64,000 nt of DNA, from contig OX457074.1 of assembly GCA_949752795.1 (NCBI GenBank), positions 6,833,527 to 6,897,526 of the forward strand. Direction: 5' to 3'. This document shows positions 1 to 12,165 of the stretch, piece by piece (within the stretch, counting starts at the first letter, position 1; each line of letters opens with the position of its first letter). The notes below the pieces were generated by a model that was not told the origin of the DNA, searched no databases, and was given only the letters and a program-made list of their open reading frames with translations. A program made the translations under genes and the position numbers. Source of the stretch: Hyperoodon ampullatus (taxonomy: Eukaryota; Chordata; Mammalia; Artiodactyla; Ziphiidae).

Positions 1-758
1 GGCAAGAGCTTATAACAGTGTCTGCTTGGCACACTGTAAGTGAATGATGTTAGGTATTATTTTTATTCTCTTTCTACTTTTAGGTTTGGGGCATAATTTG
101 AAGTATTTTAAAATTAATTTTCTGATCACTTTTTGAAAGATGGCATAATAATTATTATATAAATAATTAGTACACCTTCCCAGATGAGCTTACGGTAAGT
201 AGAGCTATAGCCCAGGGTGATAAATAGTTTTTTATACAAATCATGGATGTGACTGTTACTGGTAGCTTTGGCTTGATTTCCCATATGCAAAAAAAATCCC
301 CTACTAGGAAAAACAAGCAGTATTAGAGAAAACTTGAGTTTGTCCTGTTATCATTGCAGGGTAAAGCCAAAGTCACTTTTACTAGCCTGATGGGCACTGA
401 AAATATTAGTCACCAAATTAATCCCAACAAATAACAATAACTGATTGGCTCACTGATGTATTTCCCCTTGTCTTCCCCACTCTTTCTCTAACTAGTCAGA
501 AAGGGAAGTTTTCGTATCTTCTGAGAATCTCATTACTGCTCTCAAACCATACTCTATATCTTAGTATAATTTAAAAAATGAGTCAGCATAAGCACCTCAA
601 AAAACTAGCAGTGAACAGAATATGGAGATATTTCTCTTCATAACAGAAATCTGGAAACGAATTTTTTAAAGAGTTAATCAGAGTGCCAAAGGCAATGGAG
701 GAACAAATGGAGAATGACTTAGATTTTGCAAGCTAGCTTCCAAAAGATAAATGTTCTT

Positions 759-1059
759 GGGCTTCCCTGGTGGCGCAGTGGTTGAGAGTCTGCCTGCCAA
801 CGCAGGGGACACGGGTTCGAGCCCTGGTCTGGGAGGATCCCACATGCCGCGGAGCGACTAGGCCCGTGTGCACAACTACTGAGCCTGCGCGTCTGGAGCT
901 TGTGCTCCGCAACAAGAGAGGCCACGACAGTGAGAGGCCCGCGCACCACGATGAAGAGTGGCCCCCGCTTGCCGCAACTAGAGAAAGCCCTCACACAGAA
1001 ACGAAGACCCAACACAGCCATAAATAAATAAATAAATAATTTAAAAAATATATATATAT
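759..1059 (+). mobile_element. Cetacean tRNA-derived SINE, long form
   Basis: A tRNA-like head (cttccctggtggcgcag, then ggttcgagccc) is followed by a SINE body and an A/T-rich tail. It is flanked by a perfect 12-bp target-site duplication, ATAAATGTTCTT, at 747-758 and 1060-1071. It lies in STAT5B intron 1, in antisense orientation to that gene. Confidence 0.95.
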
Positions 1060-1817
1060 ATAAATGTTCTTTATCAATCAATATATGTATTTTTCATCTT
1101 AATAGTACTACAATACATGAGAAATGGAGGTAATTATTATAAATAAACTCAATGAAGAAAATATCCAGTATATGACAAATTATAACTTCTCCTTTCTTGA
1201 CTGTGGGGTGGGGGGTGGAATGGGAGGTCAAGATACTCTACATATTAACCTCATTTGCAAACTGCATTACTATGCAACATGCTAATGCAGTATTGCCTTT
1301 AGTGATGTGATCCAAAAGAAAATTTAGAAGACAGAAACTGCCCCTACACTGCAAACATGTTTGAATGCCAATTTAATTAGGAGTCTATTTAGTCATTACA
1401 CTTCTTAGAATAAAGTTAGCTGAAGGCTAGGAAAAGGCCACTTGCTTCAATCACTGAAACAATACTATACATACTCCTTTCAAGGATATTCTTCTCCGCA
1501 AGGCTCCAAATAACTCATACTCCAACATTTGTATTAAAAGGGACCTACCACGTAAAAATTATCCAGGAGGGTCAAGGAAGAGTTTTATGGCTGAGGGAGA
1601 TTCCTCCAAAGTTCTACTACCACCATACCCTGAATTTCTCCTTGTGCTTATTTAACTCCTCCATGATATTCTGCGTGCCTTTTAGGTGAGGTCAGAAAAA
1701 CGGCTCTACTCACTGCTAAATAGATGCTATATCTTATAAACCTATGGCAACCCCTCTTGAAAGCACTGACATTCAAAGCTACACGTAACACGTCTTCACT
1801 CTACCTTAGTGCTATGC

Positions 1818-2171
1818 GTTTTTTAAAAATTATTATTTATTTATTTTTATTATTTATTTTATTTATTTATTTTTGGCTGTGTTAGGTCTTCGTTGCTGTG
1901 TGTGGACTTTCTCTAGCTGCGGCGAGCAGAGGCTACTCTTCGTTGCAGTGCGTGGGCTTCTCATTGCCATGGCTTCTCTTGCGGAACACGGGCTCTAGGC
2001 GCACAGGCTTCAGTCGTTGTGGCATGAGGGCTCTAGAGGGCAGGCTCAGTAGCTGTGGTGCATGAGCTTAGTTGCTCCACAGCATGTGGGATCTTCCCAG
2101 ACCAGGGCTCGAAACCGTGTCCCCTGCATTTGCAGGCGGATTCTTAACCACTGCACCACCAGGGAAGTCCC
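1818..2171 (-). mobile_element. Cetartiodactyl tRNA-derived SINE, long form, reverse
   Basis: The reverse complement begins gggacttccctggtggtgca and ends in a TAAATAAA-rich tail (seen here as ttatttattt near 1830-1873). The target-site duplication AGTGCTATGC is at 1808-1817 and 2172-2181. The body is more diverged than the short SINEs in this window, so the insertion is older. Confidence 0.93.
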
Positions 2172-4779
2172 AGTGCTATGCATTTTCTAGGTACCTGGGA
2201 GGAAAGGAGAAAGCAGCAGCCCCATTTTTCTGTTAACTGCACCTTTGTTGTGGTAGTTGTTAAGATTCCTTCCAAGGCAGCTAAACCTTGAAGGGAGCTG
2301 GGAAAATTTGGGATGTCTTGCCTTTCCAATTGGGTACTCGGTAGAGCTGTCATGAAACAGTGCAATGGGTCAAAGACAAACCAGATGGCATCTGATGCTC
2401 GTCTTTATATGTTTAAGATAAAAATGTGACACCACAAGAAGGTTAACACGTGGACCTAATTTTGAAAATACAAACAGGAAGCACCCCCACCCCAATATTA
2501 CCATTTAAAAAAAAAGGAAACCAAACTTCAAAGATACCTTGCAAGGAAGTCACGGGTGTGACCAAACTAACAAAAGTAATAAAACGTCATCTAAAACCCT
2601 GAAACCACCAAAAGTGAGGGTCTCGTTCAACTAAAAGTTGAACACGTGTAAATTACTCCTCTCTTTGATTAGTAAAAATAGAACAGATTTAGATATGTAA
2701 AGTCCTCTCCAAACTGGCTTAGGTTTTTTAATAGTAAAGGATCATCACTAATAAGAAAACATCCAATGTAAACAGGCTACTTAAAATAAGGACATGACAA
2801 TTAACAGAACGCAATTTAAAAATTTAATCACTGTGATGCTCACAATTTAAGTGTACAAGAAACTGTCTAATCAATGGAAACTAGATTGTTAAATTTGACT
2901 TTCTTATTCCTAGAAATAAGCACAAAACTGTTGTGTTTCCAACGCTGCAGGGGAAAAAAATACTTCCGATTTTAGAACGGTTCTATTAACAAAGCTCAGA
3001 TTTAAAGAAAAATCTTTTCCTTTAAACACCACACAAAACTGGGGACAGTGATACTTTCGAACAAACTTTTAAACATTATTTTTATTAAGAAGTGCCAGAG
3101 TCAATGTATTTTGATACTTTATCATGCAGTAAAAGGATATTCTTCTGAAGAGCTCAGTAACCTAGAAATGTCATAACTTTTTAAAAGAATAAGTTTCAAA
3201 CGCTCAGAACACATTAATAAGAAACAGGAGGTTTTCTGCTTCCTTTTGTAGGAATAATGTGGTAATCTACACTCTAATAGAAGGGAGGAAATAGTCACTG
3301 GTAGTCCAGAAATCTGTGAATACTTCATGAGATACATACATGTTTGTAGGGCACTAGAAGAGTAAAGCTTCCTCTGATTCTACCTTCAACCTGCAATCTA
3401 ATCTTGAGCATATTATTTACCTATTTATAACACCTTGCTTTTATAATAAGACTACCTGTATTACCTACACAAAAATAAGCCAAATGAACCACCACAAGCA
3501 CATTTATAAACATATACTTAACACAAATCACAAATGATTTCAATATAATTTGAAATAATTTTAACGTAACAATATAACTTGAAACAAATGGACATAAGTA
3601 CCCAAAGAGCAACAAATGATGCTTTTTACTAGTCCTGATGTGGTTTTTGCATATGTAAATAAAATTTTTAAAAAATCAATTGAGAGCAAGAAAATGAAGA
3701 TGAAACGAGAAGTTGGGGCACAATAGGAAGTGCTGACCAAAATATACATGTTGTAACGCTCCAAACAAGGGTAACACTTTTCCCCCCTTCCATCATATAT
3801 ATCATGAAGTACCCATTTAAGAAACATAGACACCTCAAATTTCTTAACACAATCCATACTAATAGCCTGTGGGCAAAAATGTGAATCCTGACTAGTGAGA
3901 AGCGGGGGGATAATTTATTTAGTCGGGTATACAGCAAAGATTTTGTGCAGTTTAGCTCCAAGTTAGGCAATAACCAAACTGCCTGTGATAGAAATCAACT
4001 CTTGTGTTTTTTTCTGATGTTTTGCTTTTTTAAAAAAGATCTCTCCATTCCTTCCCTGTGTCTCAACCAGATGCTTGAAATTTTCATCTTCCAACGGCTA
4101 CAGAAAACAAGTAATCCACTAGATAACACTTACCTGACCAAAGGTGTGGTGCTGTTTTGGTTAGACCAACAGACATCGCAAACTGTCACATAATAAATTT
4201 TCTTAAAATCTGCAGCCCCCTTCTCCTATTTACAATATCAATTCTAACTGTGATCTTCCAAGAGATGGAAATTGGTACCAAAACAAACAAAAAAACCTCC
4301 AAAGCCTTGAAATAAAGTCAATCAATAGAATTCCACCATGTGATATTATCAGAACTGATCTAATGTTCCTAGTGTTATGAAATTAGAAAAAAATGACTGG
4401 CACACTAAATAAAATACACCCTCTTCTAAGAACTACAGCCAATGAATATGAACAATGTAACCAACATAATGTAAACAAATAAACAATAACAGAAAAATGT
4501 TGAGGAAAGAGGCAAAGTTCTATTATCTTAATTGAACGATAACAAAATTGAGATAGTATACTCAACAGCTGAAAGCTTATTATGGCCCAGGCGGCTATCC
4601 AAGCCCTTTGGAAACCTAAGATACAAGCGGATGATAAACACCATTTGAAGACTGAAATAAGGACCTAAGCTCAGTTTAATAATTTGGCGACACACTAGCC
4701 CTTTCAAGGGGCATTCACCGAGGACATTCCAGAGACAATTTATGGAACTGTGTTTAGGCGAATATCTACTGCTTCTCTG

Positions 4780-4985
4780 TGCTTCGGGAAGAGCACTAAT
4801 CTGAGAGTCTTCAGACCGACATTTCAGTTTCTGAAGTACTAAACAGCTGCGTGAACGGAGCAGGCCAATCGCTCCATCTATCTGGCCTCAGTTTCCTCAT
4901 TTGTACAATAAAAGAATGGAGCATTACCGCCGCGGTCCTTTCCAGCTCTAACATTCTACGACCCACTTTGAGCACTATTTATTTG
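4780..4985 (+). mobile_element. MIR-like ancient SINE
   Basis: The segment contains the MIR-type core 'ggcctcagtttcctcatttg' followed by a short run typical of the MIR 3' part (tccagctctaacattctacg). Edges are approximate and the copy is old. Confidence 0.65.
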
Positions 4986-5589
4986 ATACGACGGTATCAC
5001 ATACAATGACAGGATCAGAGGGGTCAAGAAGAAAAGACCTGGCATGGCTCTTTGGGAAAGAGAGGATCGCTATCTCTTTTTGCCCTTAAAATTCTTGTGG
5101 TTCTCATTAAACTCCTCTTCCTAAACGCTGGCGCTTGTTTTTCTCCCTCGCCTTTTCCATCACTGCTGGCTACAAGTGTCTGCAAACGCCTCTTGCTCCA
5201 CACAAGTTCTTTCCTCTTTGATCTGCCTGACCATCTTGCCAGATTCCTTTAGCCTCAGACCAGCTTCGGTGACACAACGACTCCCCTTCCGACGCTGCGT
5301 ATCTACCCCCAGCACCAGGAGCACTTTTTAACTCTTTAGCCCTGGCTAGAAAAAAAGAACGCACTGCGTCCACAGCCACACGCACAAGCCGGGGCCTGGC
5401 GGGTCCTGATGAGGGATTCTGCACCCCCGAGCCTCATCGAAACGTTCGTATTTGTTGTCTGGACTCCTTATAAGGCGCTGTTCCTTGAAGCTTGGCTAAA
5501 ATCCCCCACCCCACCGGGCACCACCGGTCTCATCCCACCCCCAGGAGTCGCAGATACCCTTTTCTCCCTTTGAAAAAGGGAGAAAAGCG

Positions 5590-6370
5590 AGGGGCCGGCG
5601 GGCGCTAGTCCGAACTGCAACACGAAGGTGTGAGGGGGCCGGCGGCAGCCACCCCGACACACGCGCACGCACGGTCTCTGCCCTCTACCCCTTCCGGCCC
5701 GCCGCAGCCTCCGCACGACGCCCCTTGCCCGCCCCCAGCCTTCGCCCCCCGTGGCCCCCCTCACCCAGCGGCGCGGCCCCCGCGCCCGTCCTCCCGGCCC
5801 AGGGAGCGATGGCGGCGGCGCAGCGCGGCCCTGCCGGGCGTCTGGGCGGCCGGGGCGCGGGGCCCCGCCCGGGCCGGCTCCCCGGCCTCCCTCCGCGGGC
5901 CCCGAGCTCCGGGCTGGCCCCGCAGCTCCTACCTCGCTTGGCCCCTTGGGCGCCAGCGGCTGCCTCCCGTCCGCTCTCTGGCTCGTCCGCCCGCTCGCTC
6001 GCTCCCTCCCTCGGCCGGGCCGCCGCGCTTAGTCGCCTGCGCTCGGTCCAGCCTGGGGTGACGGCTCCGGCCGCCGACTCTCCTCTCGCCCGGGCCCACG
6101 GGGGCGCGCGCGCCGCTCGCGCGCGGAGACCCGGCCGCGCGCGTCGTCCGCAGCCTCGAGCGCGCCCCGCGCCAGCGCGCGCCGCTTCCTGGTTCCGCCC
6201 GGCGCGCGCTCGTGAGCCCCGTGGTCCCTCGCCCCCTACTCCGCGGCCGCCCTGGAGAGGGCCGGAACCCCCTCAGCGCGCCTGGGGGGCCGGCGTCGCG
6301 CGCAGCCCCTCTTCGCGGAGCGGGGGCGGCTTTGCCGCTTGGCTCCCGGACCGGGTCCGCGGGCCGCGAG
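5590..6370 (-). promoter_or_regulatory. STAT5B: CpG-island promoter of STAT5B
   Basis: This is a dense G+C and CpG block (for example the gcgcgcgccgctcgcgcgcg stretch near 6104) in an otherwise AT-rich neighbourhood. It sits about 9.5 kb from the STAT5A promoter, on the opposite side of the intergenic space, which is where the divergently transcribed STAT5B begins in other mammals. No TATA box was seen, consistent with a CpG-island promoter that uses dispersed starts. The long open frames across it come from high GC content and lack any family resemblance. Confidence 0.8.
5933..6065 (-). other. STAT5B: Putative STAT5B non-coding exon 1 (5'UTR)
   Basis: Reading the minus strand, a GA-rich GC block ends in AAGCGAG followed by GTAGGA, a good splice donor, with the intron GT at 5932-5931. 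The block lies inside the CpG island and has no useful ATG frame, as expected for the non-coding first exon of STAT5B. The transcription start is not visible, so the upstream limit is approximate. Confidence 0.5.
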
Positions 6371-7749
6371 CACATGCTGCTTTGTTTGGGTGGGGTCTGC
6401 TGGCCCGACTGTTGTGGTCTTGTTGATTGGCACCCCCCCTCTGCGGCCCGCCCACCTCCCTTCGCCCGGGCTGAGGTCCGAGTTTCGGGTCCAGTCCCTC
6501 CCAGGCTGAGGTCAGAAGTCCATCGCTGACCCATCAATAATTGCCCCGGGTTTGCTCCCTGGAGGGCGTTTCAGCCTGGGCTTCTGCCGCTTACCACATG
6601 GAAGAGCAAGAGGAAAGCCTGAAGGGACACAGCAGGAGTTTACAACTGGCCCTTGCCGAGTAGATCCATCCACTGTTCAACAGTGAATCTATGGGGGACA
6701 GGGGTGTCTGAGACCATTTCCCTCTCTGGGGAATCTTGCTAGCTCCCACCAGTGGAGCTACAGGAGGGACTCTCTCCTCTATCTGGAGAAAGAATAAGCA
6801 GGATCAGCTCTGTAGGATCCAGAAGAAAGGGAGTCTCTGAGAGCCTTTTCCATGTAATGGGAAGGGGGTGCAGTGTCTGAGAAGGTAGCCTGAGTCACCC
6901 ACTCTCCTGTCGCTACATCTCTGGAGCTGGCCAATGGTTTCCCTGGCAACCCTCCAAGGGCCAGCACCAAAGCAAGACATGTCAGATCTCCAGAAACCCA
7001 GTTGCAGGGGCAAAAGAAGAAGGACCCCACAAATGCACACAGAGCGTCTTTTCCCTACAATCTGAAAACGTTCCTGTCCAGAGATGACCAAGATCTGCAA
7101 GTCCTCCTGTTCTCCCACAATCCTCCTTTAGCAGCTCTTCCCAGCAGCCTTCCCTTCACCTCCAAAATAACACCAGCCACAAAGATCTTTGTGTCTGCAG
7201 CTGATCACAAACTCTTTCTCCCCCACCCAGGCTACTGCTTTTATCCCACATCCTGAGCCAACACCTGGCACGGTGCTTTGCACAGAGTAGGTACCGGGAG
7301 CTTGGAGGCCAGAGCAGGAGGACAGGCTGGAGCAGGAAGCTGGACGGAAGCACCAGCCCTGAGCTCTCTGGCAACCCCTCTGACAGTTACTGTCCAGGAG
7401 GTTTCAACACTTAGGCACACCACATTTCTCTTTCTTGTAAACTTTCATACCTGCACACACGCCGTTCCTTCTGCCTGGAATGTCCTCCTGCCACTCAGTG
7501 TGTGCCCTTCGGTGACGCTTGCTCCAGGCAGTACGAACCTTGCCCTCCCTGTTTCCAGCCACACATTTATGCCCCTATTATGGCACCTCTCGTGCTGAAG
7601 GACAATTTCTTGTTTACATGTCTCTCTACCCCCAATGGCACACAATATTCCACTCACCTTTAAATACTCCCACCCCATGCCCAGCCCAGAGCAGATACTC
7701 AATAAATATTTGAAGAACAAACCCTACACTCTAGGAATAGAAATGGAAA

Positions 7750-7965
7750 CCAGGAGGACTGCATAGTAATTGAAAGCACAGAATCTAGAGCCAGATTCAT
7801 GGTCAGCTCCTTGAACCCTGCAACCTGGAGGAAGCTTTTTGCCTCGATTTCCTCATTGTAATATAGTGACATTAATAGGACCTACCTCAGAGCATTGCAT
7901 GTAAAGTGCTTCGAATGCTGTAAAGCACTAAAGGGCTGTTAACTATTATTATTGTTTTTAGTAAC
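7750..7965 (+). mobile_element. MIR
   Basis: The order is typical of MIR: 'agagccagattcatggtcag', 'gcctcgatttcctcattgta', then 'gtaaagtgcttcgaatgctg' and 'ctgttaactattatta'. This is an old copy without visible target duplications. Confidence 0.75.
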
Positions 7966-9064
7966 AGCTAAGATTTACACCCCTTTTCCTAGGACTGGTC
8001 AGGTCTAGGACTCAATCCAGCTGCCTTGGCTGCTGGTCATCAGTGGCAGCAGGGTGCGAGTCTGAATGCTGGGAGGGCAGGGCAGGTACATCTCATAGCA
8101 CATCTGTGACTGACCACTAGGCACCCAGCTAGATCTGGCTGGCTGCGTGCACAGACACCAAGGACAGAATGTTCTGGTGACTACCTACCTCCACAGAACA
8201 GGAGTGTTGTCAACCTGGGAGAGGAAGGCCCACCCAACACCTACCTCTCCCTACTTCCAGTTCACATGAGGTGAGACTCTACCTGGGTCTCCTGGCTCTC
8301 CCGGGGCCTCAGGGACATAGTCCCCTAAGTTGAGAGGACAGCAGACTGAGACGTGACAGAAGGAGTCCTAGAAAGAAAGAAACTGAATGGGAAGGTAGGA
8401 TTCAGAAAGACCCTACAGAGAGCCCACATGGGAAGCTGCCAGAGACATAGGTGCAAATGCAGAGATATCCACTGGTCAGAGAGGTGGGGTCATCTCTTAG
8501 CCCTCCCTGGCCTGACCCATGAGAGAGAGGCTTGAGGGAGACCTGGAAGTCTGGTGGGCAGCCCTGTCCAGGCATCCCTTCTACTCTGCACCAGGGGCTG
8601 ACCCCAGCCTCCTCTCCTTGCTCGCATGCAACAGCACGTGGCTTCCGCAGAGAACAGCCCCCATGCTTCCCATCCTCCCTCAGCCCTGCCCAGCCACAGG
8701 GAGATCATGAGGCTATTTTCTGGAAATGTAGCTGAAACCACAACCACGATCCCCTCTAGCCAGAGACCCACACTCATGTGGCTTCTCTCTCCAGAACTCT
8801 CTGTACCTCGGGAATCAGATTGGTCCCTACCACACAGCAGCCACAAAAGGACACCTGCGGGAACTTTCCTTCTCCCATAGGTGGGTGCTTCCTCCCTATT
8901 AAGTCCATACAGGCCCCTGGAGCCTCGGGCACTCAACAGACAGGAAGCAGAGACACCTCCAAGGGCCCGGAATAGAGGTTTGTCATAGCCAGTGGTTCAT
9001 GGGGGCTCTGTCAGTACCAGGGCTTACTTCTGCCAGAGCACAGGCAGAGAAAAGAGCCGAGTTT

Positions 9065-9215
9065 TACAGTGATATCTGGTTCCAAGTCCCAGCTCTGCCA
9101 ATTTAGCTGCTGTGTGACCTTAGTCAAAGTACTACACTTCTCTGAGGGCCTCAGTTTCCCTCATGTGTAACTCATAGAAGGTATAAGTGATGTTTGTAAA
9201 CGTATAGACTCTTTC
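9065..9215 (+). mobile_element. MIR
   Basis: The segment reads like the MIR core: 'agtcccagctctgccaattt', 'gctgctgtgtgaccttagtc' and 'ggcctcagtttccctcatgt'. Edges are approximate. Confidence 0.8.
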
Positions 9216-9368
9216 TGGGAGTACACACAAGACTGTAGTAACTGTAGTTGCCCTTGTGGAAGGGACCTGAGGAACAGGAAAGGAGAGAGACTAACTATTC
9301 ACCGTATATCCTTTTAAATCTTCTGAGTTGTGTCTCATGTCCTATGCTACTTATTAAAACATTGGGAA

Positions 9369-9580
9369 TGGGCTTCTCTGGTGGTGCAGTGGTTGAGAGT
9401 CCGCCTGCCGATGCAGGGGACGCGGGTTCGTGCCCCGGTCCGGAAAGATCCCACATGCCGCGGAGCGGCTGGGCCCGTGAGCCATGGCCGCTGAGCCTGC
9501 GCGTCCGGAGCCTGTGCTCCGCAGCGGGAGAGGCCACAACAGTGAGAGGCCCGCGTACCGCAAAAAAAAAAAACCAAAAC
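9369..9580 (+). mobile_element. Cetacean tRNA-derived SINE, short young form
   Basis: A tRNA-like head (ctctggtggtgcagtggttg, then gggttcgtgcccc) is followed by the body 'ccgcggagcggctgggcccg' and a poly-A tail. A perfect target-site duplication AAAACATTGGGAA lies at 9356-9368 and 9581-9593. The intact duplication points to a relatively recent insertion. Confidence 0.96.
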
Positions 9581-10434
9581 AAAACATTGGGAACATGAAC
9601 ATTTTTTCAAAGTAAAAAGTAGAGAGATAGTGTTTGTGAAAGCACCATGCCTGGCTTGTGCAAGGCACTTGATAAATGAGTATTCTCTTCCTTTTCCGTA
9701 GCCATCTTGCTGGGCTAGGAGGGAGCTGGCAGGGGGTGTGGTGGTTGGTATGTGGGATGTGGGTGATGGATGTGAATGTCCTTGCAGACCTGGAGATTCT
9801 TTCGCACTCCCTGTCTTGCTCCTGTGTGCCTCACCTGTCTGGGCTCCCTTCCAGCCAGAGTTAAAGGGAGGGCTCTCTGGAAAGCCCGAGGCACCCCCCC
9901 AACCCCCGCCTCCTGGGACGGGGTCACCGTGCCCTTTCCATCCAGAGCCCTGGGGCAATGCTGTAGCATCCAGAGAGGGTGGGGCTGACACATACGAGGG
10001 AGCAGAGTGTCACTCCAGCCAGTGATTTCCTGACTTGCCGGGTGTGTTAAGAACTCAAAAGTCAGCCCAGCACCAGGCAAAGATGAGGCTACTGCTGCCA
10101 TGGGTGGGAAAGCAGGTCAGTAGGACCAGAGCAGGCAGAGGCCAGGGCGGCAGACGAGAGAGCCTTCTGGGTGCTGTGAGTCAGGATGTGTGAAAGGGAA
10201 ACAGGGGTCTGCACTAGAGAAAGGGGACCCCTGAGCTGTCAGAGCTTGGGGAAGCCCTGTGCTGTTTTAGGGACCTTCATTAATCCAGCAGTATTTATGA
10301 AGCCACTATGACAAACCAAGCAGTAAGACACAGCACTTTAGGCAACTAGGTAGAGCCATAAGAGGCCTGCAATACAGGACTGAGGAGCTCCAGGAGGGCA
10401 GAGGAGAAAATACTTAGCTCTACTGGCTAAGGTC

Positions 10435-10650
10435 CCTGAGCAACTACTTACTATGCGCTCGGCTCTGTGAGTGAGTCTTCACAGCAATCCGAGGAGGTGA
10501 GTCTTGCTGTCCTTCTTTTACAAAAGAGGCCACTCAGCTCAGAGAGGCAGACTCATGTGCCTGGAGTCACACAGCAGAGCCAGGTCTGCCTTTCAAAGAA
10601 GTAAATTAGTTTCAGGTCACACAGCTGCTAAGTTGGCAACGCTGGGATTT
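10435..10650 (-). mobile_element. MIR, reverse
   Basis: The plus strand shows the reverse MIR order: 'ttttacaaaagaggccactc', 'agctcagagaggcagactca' and 'gagtcacacagcagagccag'. It is an old, diverged copy. Confidence 0.7.
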
Positions 10651-11696
10651 GGAATGAGATCTAACTCAGCTCTTTTTGCTGCCCACACTCTGGCAGAATC
10701 AAGCCCTGGCACCGACAGAGCCCCCTCTGGTCCACTGGCTGTGACAAACCTCCATTCTGAGGTCCTTCCTATCTGTTGAGTGTCTCATGTCCAAAGCCTT
10801 TGTGTTTTCCCCTCTGCCACACTGACCCTATGAAAGATGAGGAGGATGTTACCAGATGGCTAAGGGAGGAATGGCCTTCCAGGTAGAGGCAATGGAGGCA
10901 GCAAAGGCTTGGAGTTGAGAGAGGTCAGTGCATTGGGGGAACTGCATGGCTGAAGCACAGAGTGAAGGGAAGGCTGGTGTTTGGGGTCCATCACAGCAGC
11001 AAATGAAGACCAGGCCAGTAGCCAATAAGGAGGGGATGGGGCATTGGACCAGTCTTCATTTTGACTTCATATCCCCCACTGGCTTCTGGGGCTGGGGAGC
11101 TGATTCTGGAGGCTGGGAGCAGGCAGGGAAGATGTGGGTGGGTTTGTGCCTGCAATAAACTGGAACAATGGGAAACAGGGCTGGAGAGCAAGGAACCTCC
11201 TCAGGTCATAACAGAGAAAAGTGTCAGAATGATGGGGGATGGAGGGGGAAGGAGATGCACAACCCCTCTCTCATATAATGCCCAGAGGGCTTGAGGTCCG
11301 TACTGGGCAGGCTAAGACACAAAAGATTTCTTGTTGGGCTGGAAGGAGAAGAAACCAGCTCAGCGGGAAGAGGGGCCTGGTAGTTATTGGGGATGAGGAT
11401 GGGAGCCAGACCTGATCCAGGGCTGCTCAGGACAGTCACCAGGCCCATCACCTGCCCAGCTCAGTGCTCGTGGCCCATCTCTCCTCTCTCCCGGGCCTAC
11501 CCTGCTGCCAGGAAGGTGGACTCCTCTCTGCCTTCCTTACTAGGGAACGTGTGCTCAGCCCAGACATTTCACCCTCTCCTCTCCCTGTCCTGCAAGCTTC
11601 TCTCCCAAGGCAGGTGGACAGGGCAGCTGGGCAAAGGAAGGCGGGCTTTCCCCCTCCCACTCACTGGGTCCGTCCCGCACCCCTCCCTTCACTCTG

Positions 11697-11705
11697 TTCC
11701 CAGAA
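11697..11705 (+). promoter_or_regulatory. Candidate STAT-binding GAS site TTCCCAGAA
   Basis: The site matches the TTCNNNGAA consensus with the CCA spacer often seen in high-affinity STAT5 sites, inside the near-palindrome CTGTTCCCAGAAACAG. It lies about 3.8 kb upstream of STAT5A exon 1. A 6-base-specific pattern occurs often by chance, so occupancy is unproven. Confidence 0.4.
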
Positions 11706-12156
11706 ACAGAGGACAGTCGCTATGCCTCAGGCTGAAAGGCCTCGTGTTCCTTTGGTGACTTCACTGTAAGTTGACTTCCCTGAAGAGTGGTAGAGGACAG
11801 GGGACGGGGCAGGAAGGGTGGACAGGCTGCCCCGGGACCCGAATTCACACCGAATTCCTCACGGCACATGTACACCCTCCCTAGGTACCACTCTGCCTTC
11901 AGGGACAGGAATGGGCGGCATTTCCATAGGGAGGTACCAGGGTGAGGAGATTCCGGGAGAGGCAGGGACACTGGTCTCGGAGGTGCGGTATGTGCTGAGC
12001 ACAGGCTTGTGGTCCCCCCTTCCAGAAGCCTTAAGGGTGGGGGCTGGAGAGGAGGTGGACGGTCCCCACAGAGGCAGGGCGGGGGTGAAGCAGGATGCTT
12101 AAGAGCCCACGGGCTTCAGCTTTGGCCGTCCCTGCTCTGCTGGGGCGCGGAGATAC

Positions 12157-12165
12157 TTCCTGGAA
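12157..12165 (+). promoter_or_regulatory. Candidate STAT-binding GAS site TTCCTGGAA
   Basis: The site matches TTCNNNGAA within 460 bp of the site at 11697. Two sites so close, upstream of a STAT5 gene, suggest an autoregulatory element, but only the motif is seen. Confidence 0.35.

Larger units (their letters stand above)
1..5932 (-). other. STAT5B: STAT5B intron 1 (3'-truncated by window edge)
   Basis: This AT-rich stretch contains no recognisable STAT5B coding exon on either strand. It is assigned to STAT5B intron 1 because it lies immediately downstream, on the minus strand, of the CpG-island exon proposed at 5933, and because STAT5B is the expected divergent neighbour of STAT5A. It holds two tRNA-derived SINEs (759-1059 and 1818-2171), a MIR near 4790-4980 and otherwise unassigned sequence. 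The assignment is by synteny, not by coding content. Confidence 0.75.

Noticed and set aside
2907..2915. TTCNNNGAA matches elsewhere, such as 2907, 10592, 58209 and 62151.
   Set aside because: About 16 matches are expected by chance in 64 kb. These lack supporting context, so they are not listed as sites.
5725..6426. Long open frame (over 200 codons) on the plus strand in the CpG island, with overlapping ones on the minus strand.
   Set aside because: The translation is Ala/Pro/Arg/Gly-rich low-complexity sequence; open frames on both strands come from few stop codons at high GC. No family resemblance or splice support was seen.
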